Shown here piece after piece: positions 63,988 through 64,000 of a stretch of 64,000 nucleotides of DNA. The position numbers were made by a program, and so were the translations under genes. Location: positions 1,277,065 to 1,341,064 of the forward strand of contig NZ_WTUZ01000022.1 in NCBI RefSeq assembly GCF_009882985.1, written 5' to 3'. The notes under the pieces are model-generated. The model was not told where the DNA came from and searched no databases. It saw only the letters and a program-made list of their open reading frames with translations. Within the stretch, counting starts at the first letter, position 1, and the number at the start of each line of letters is the position of its first letter. This DNA comes from Paenibacillus silvestris. Lineage in GTDB: Bacteria > Bacillota > Bacilli > Paenibacillales > NBRC-103111.

Positions 63988-64000
63988 TTAGGGGGATACA

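Overview
The window looks like a chromosomal segment of a Paenibacillus-type soil Bacillota. The reasons are moderate GC, strong AAGGAGG-type ribosome binding sites, frequent TTG/GTG starts, Rho-independent terminators, very large secreted multidomain polysaccharide enzymes, Lpl/Yes-type sugar importers without their own ATPase, and YesM/YesN and membrane-anchored AraC regulators. No rRNA, tRNA, CRISPR array, phage or insertion sequence was seen.

Region 1 (1-21,027) is a plant cell-wall (rhamnogalacturonan/pectin-like) utilisation region. It holds the tail of a dehydrogenase, a GH106-like enzyme, a membrane-bound AraC regulator, a giant secreted heparinase II/III-type lyase, a sugar importer (lipoprotein and two permeases), an M14 peptidase-like protein, a secreted PL11 rhamnogalacturonan lyase with both cohesin-like and dockerin domains, and a zinc-type dehydrogenase. 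Region 2 (21,129-35,783) is a second glycan locus: a cupin-AraC regulator, a secreted clan GH-D (alpha-galactosidase-like) enzyme with three CBM35-like modules and a FIMAH tail, a YesM/YesN two-component pair, a divergent sugar importer, and a cytoplasmic paralogue of the secreted enzyme. The promoters of the secreted enzyme and of the importer share a conserved element, so they are probably co-regulated. Secreted enzyme, importer and cytoplasmic enzyme read as a complete cut, import and finish route.

Region 3 (35,775-39,437) has an orphan protein with a GNR-type N-terminal motif seen in proteins linked to extracellular contractile injection systems, Q/Y-rich 26-residue repeats and an HExxH zincin motif. 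Beside it is a TetR regulator and MFS efflux pump pair with matching operators. Region 4 (39,611-52,929) is the most unusual: a TetR regulator and an HpaB-like flavin hydroxylase, then a compact nine-gene organosulfur operon. The operon comprises SsuD, an acyl-CoA-dehydrogenase-fold (SfnB/DszC-like) monooxygenase, a MetQ-MetN-MetI-like importer whose ATPase lacks the regulatory tail, two DszA/NtaA-like monooxygenases flanking a DszB-like/DszC-like fusion protein, and an aldo/keto reductase. It looks like an uptake and desulfurisation module for sulfonates or sulfones.

Region 5 (53,044-63,987) has a DUF2325 protein, two small unknown proteins, a winged-helix regulator, a complete Dpp/Opp-type importer operon, an unknown 150-residue protein, tandem GNAT acetyltransferases, and a DJ-1/PfpI-family protein. 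All family assignments are from reading the translated sequence. No database search was run.
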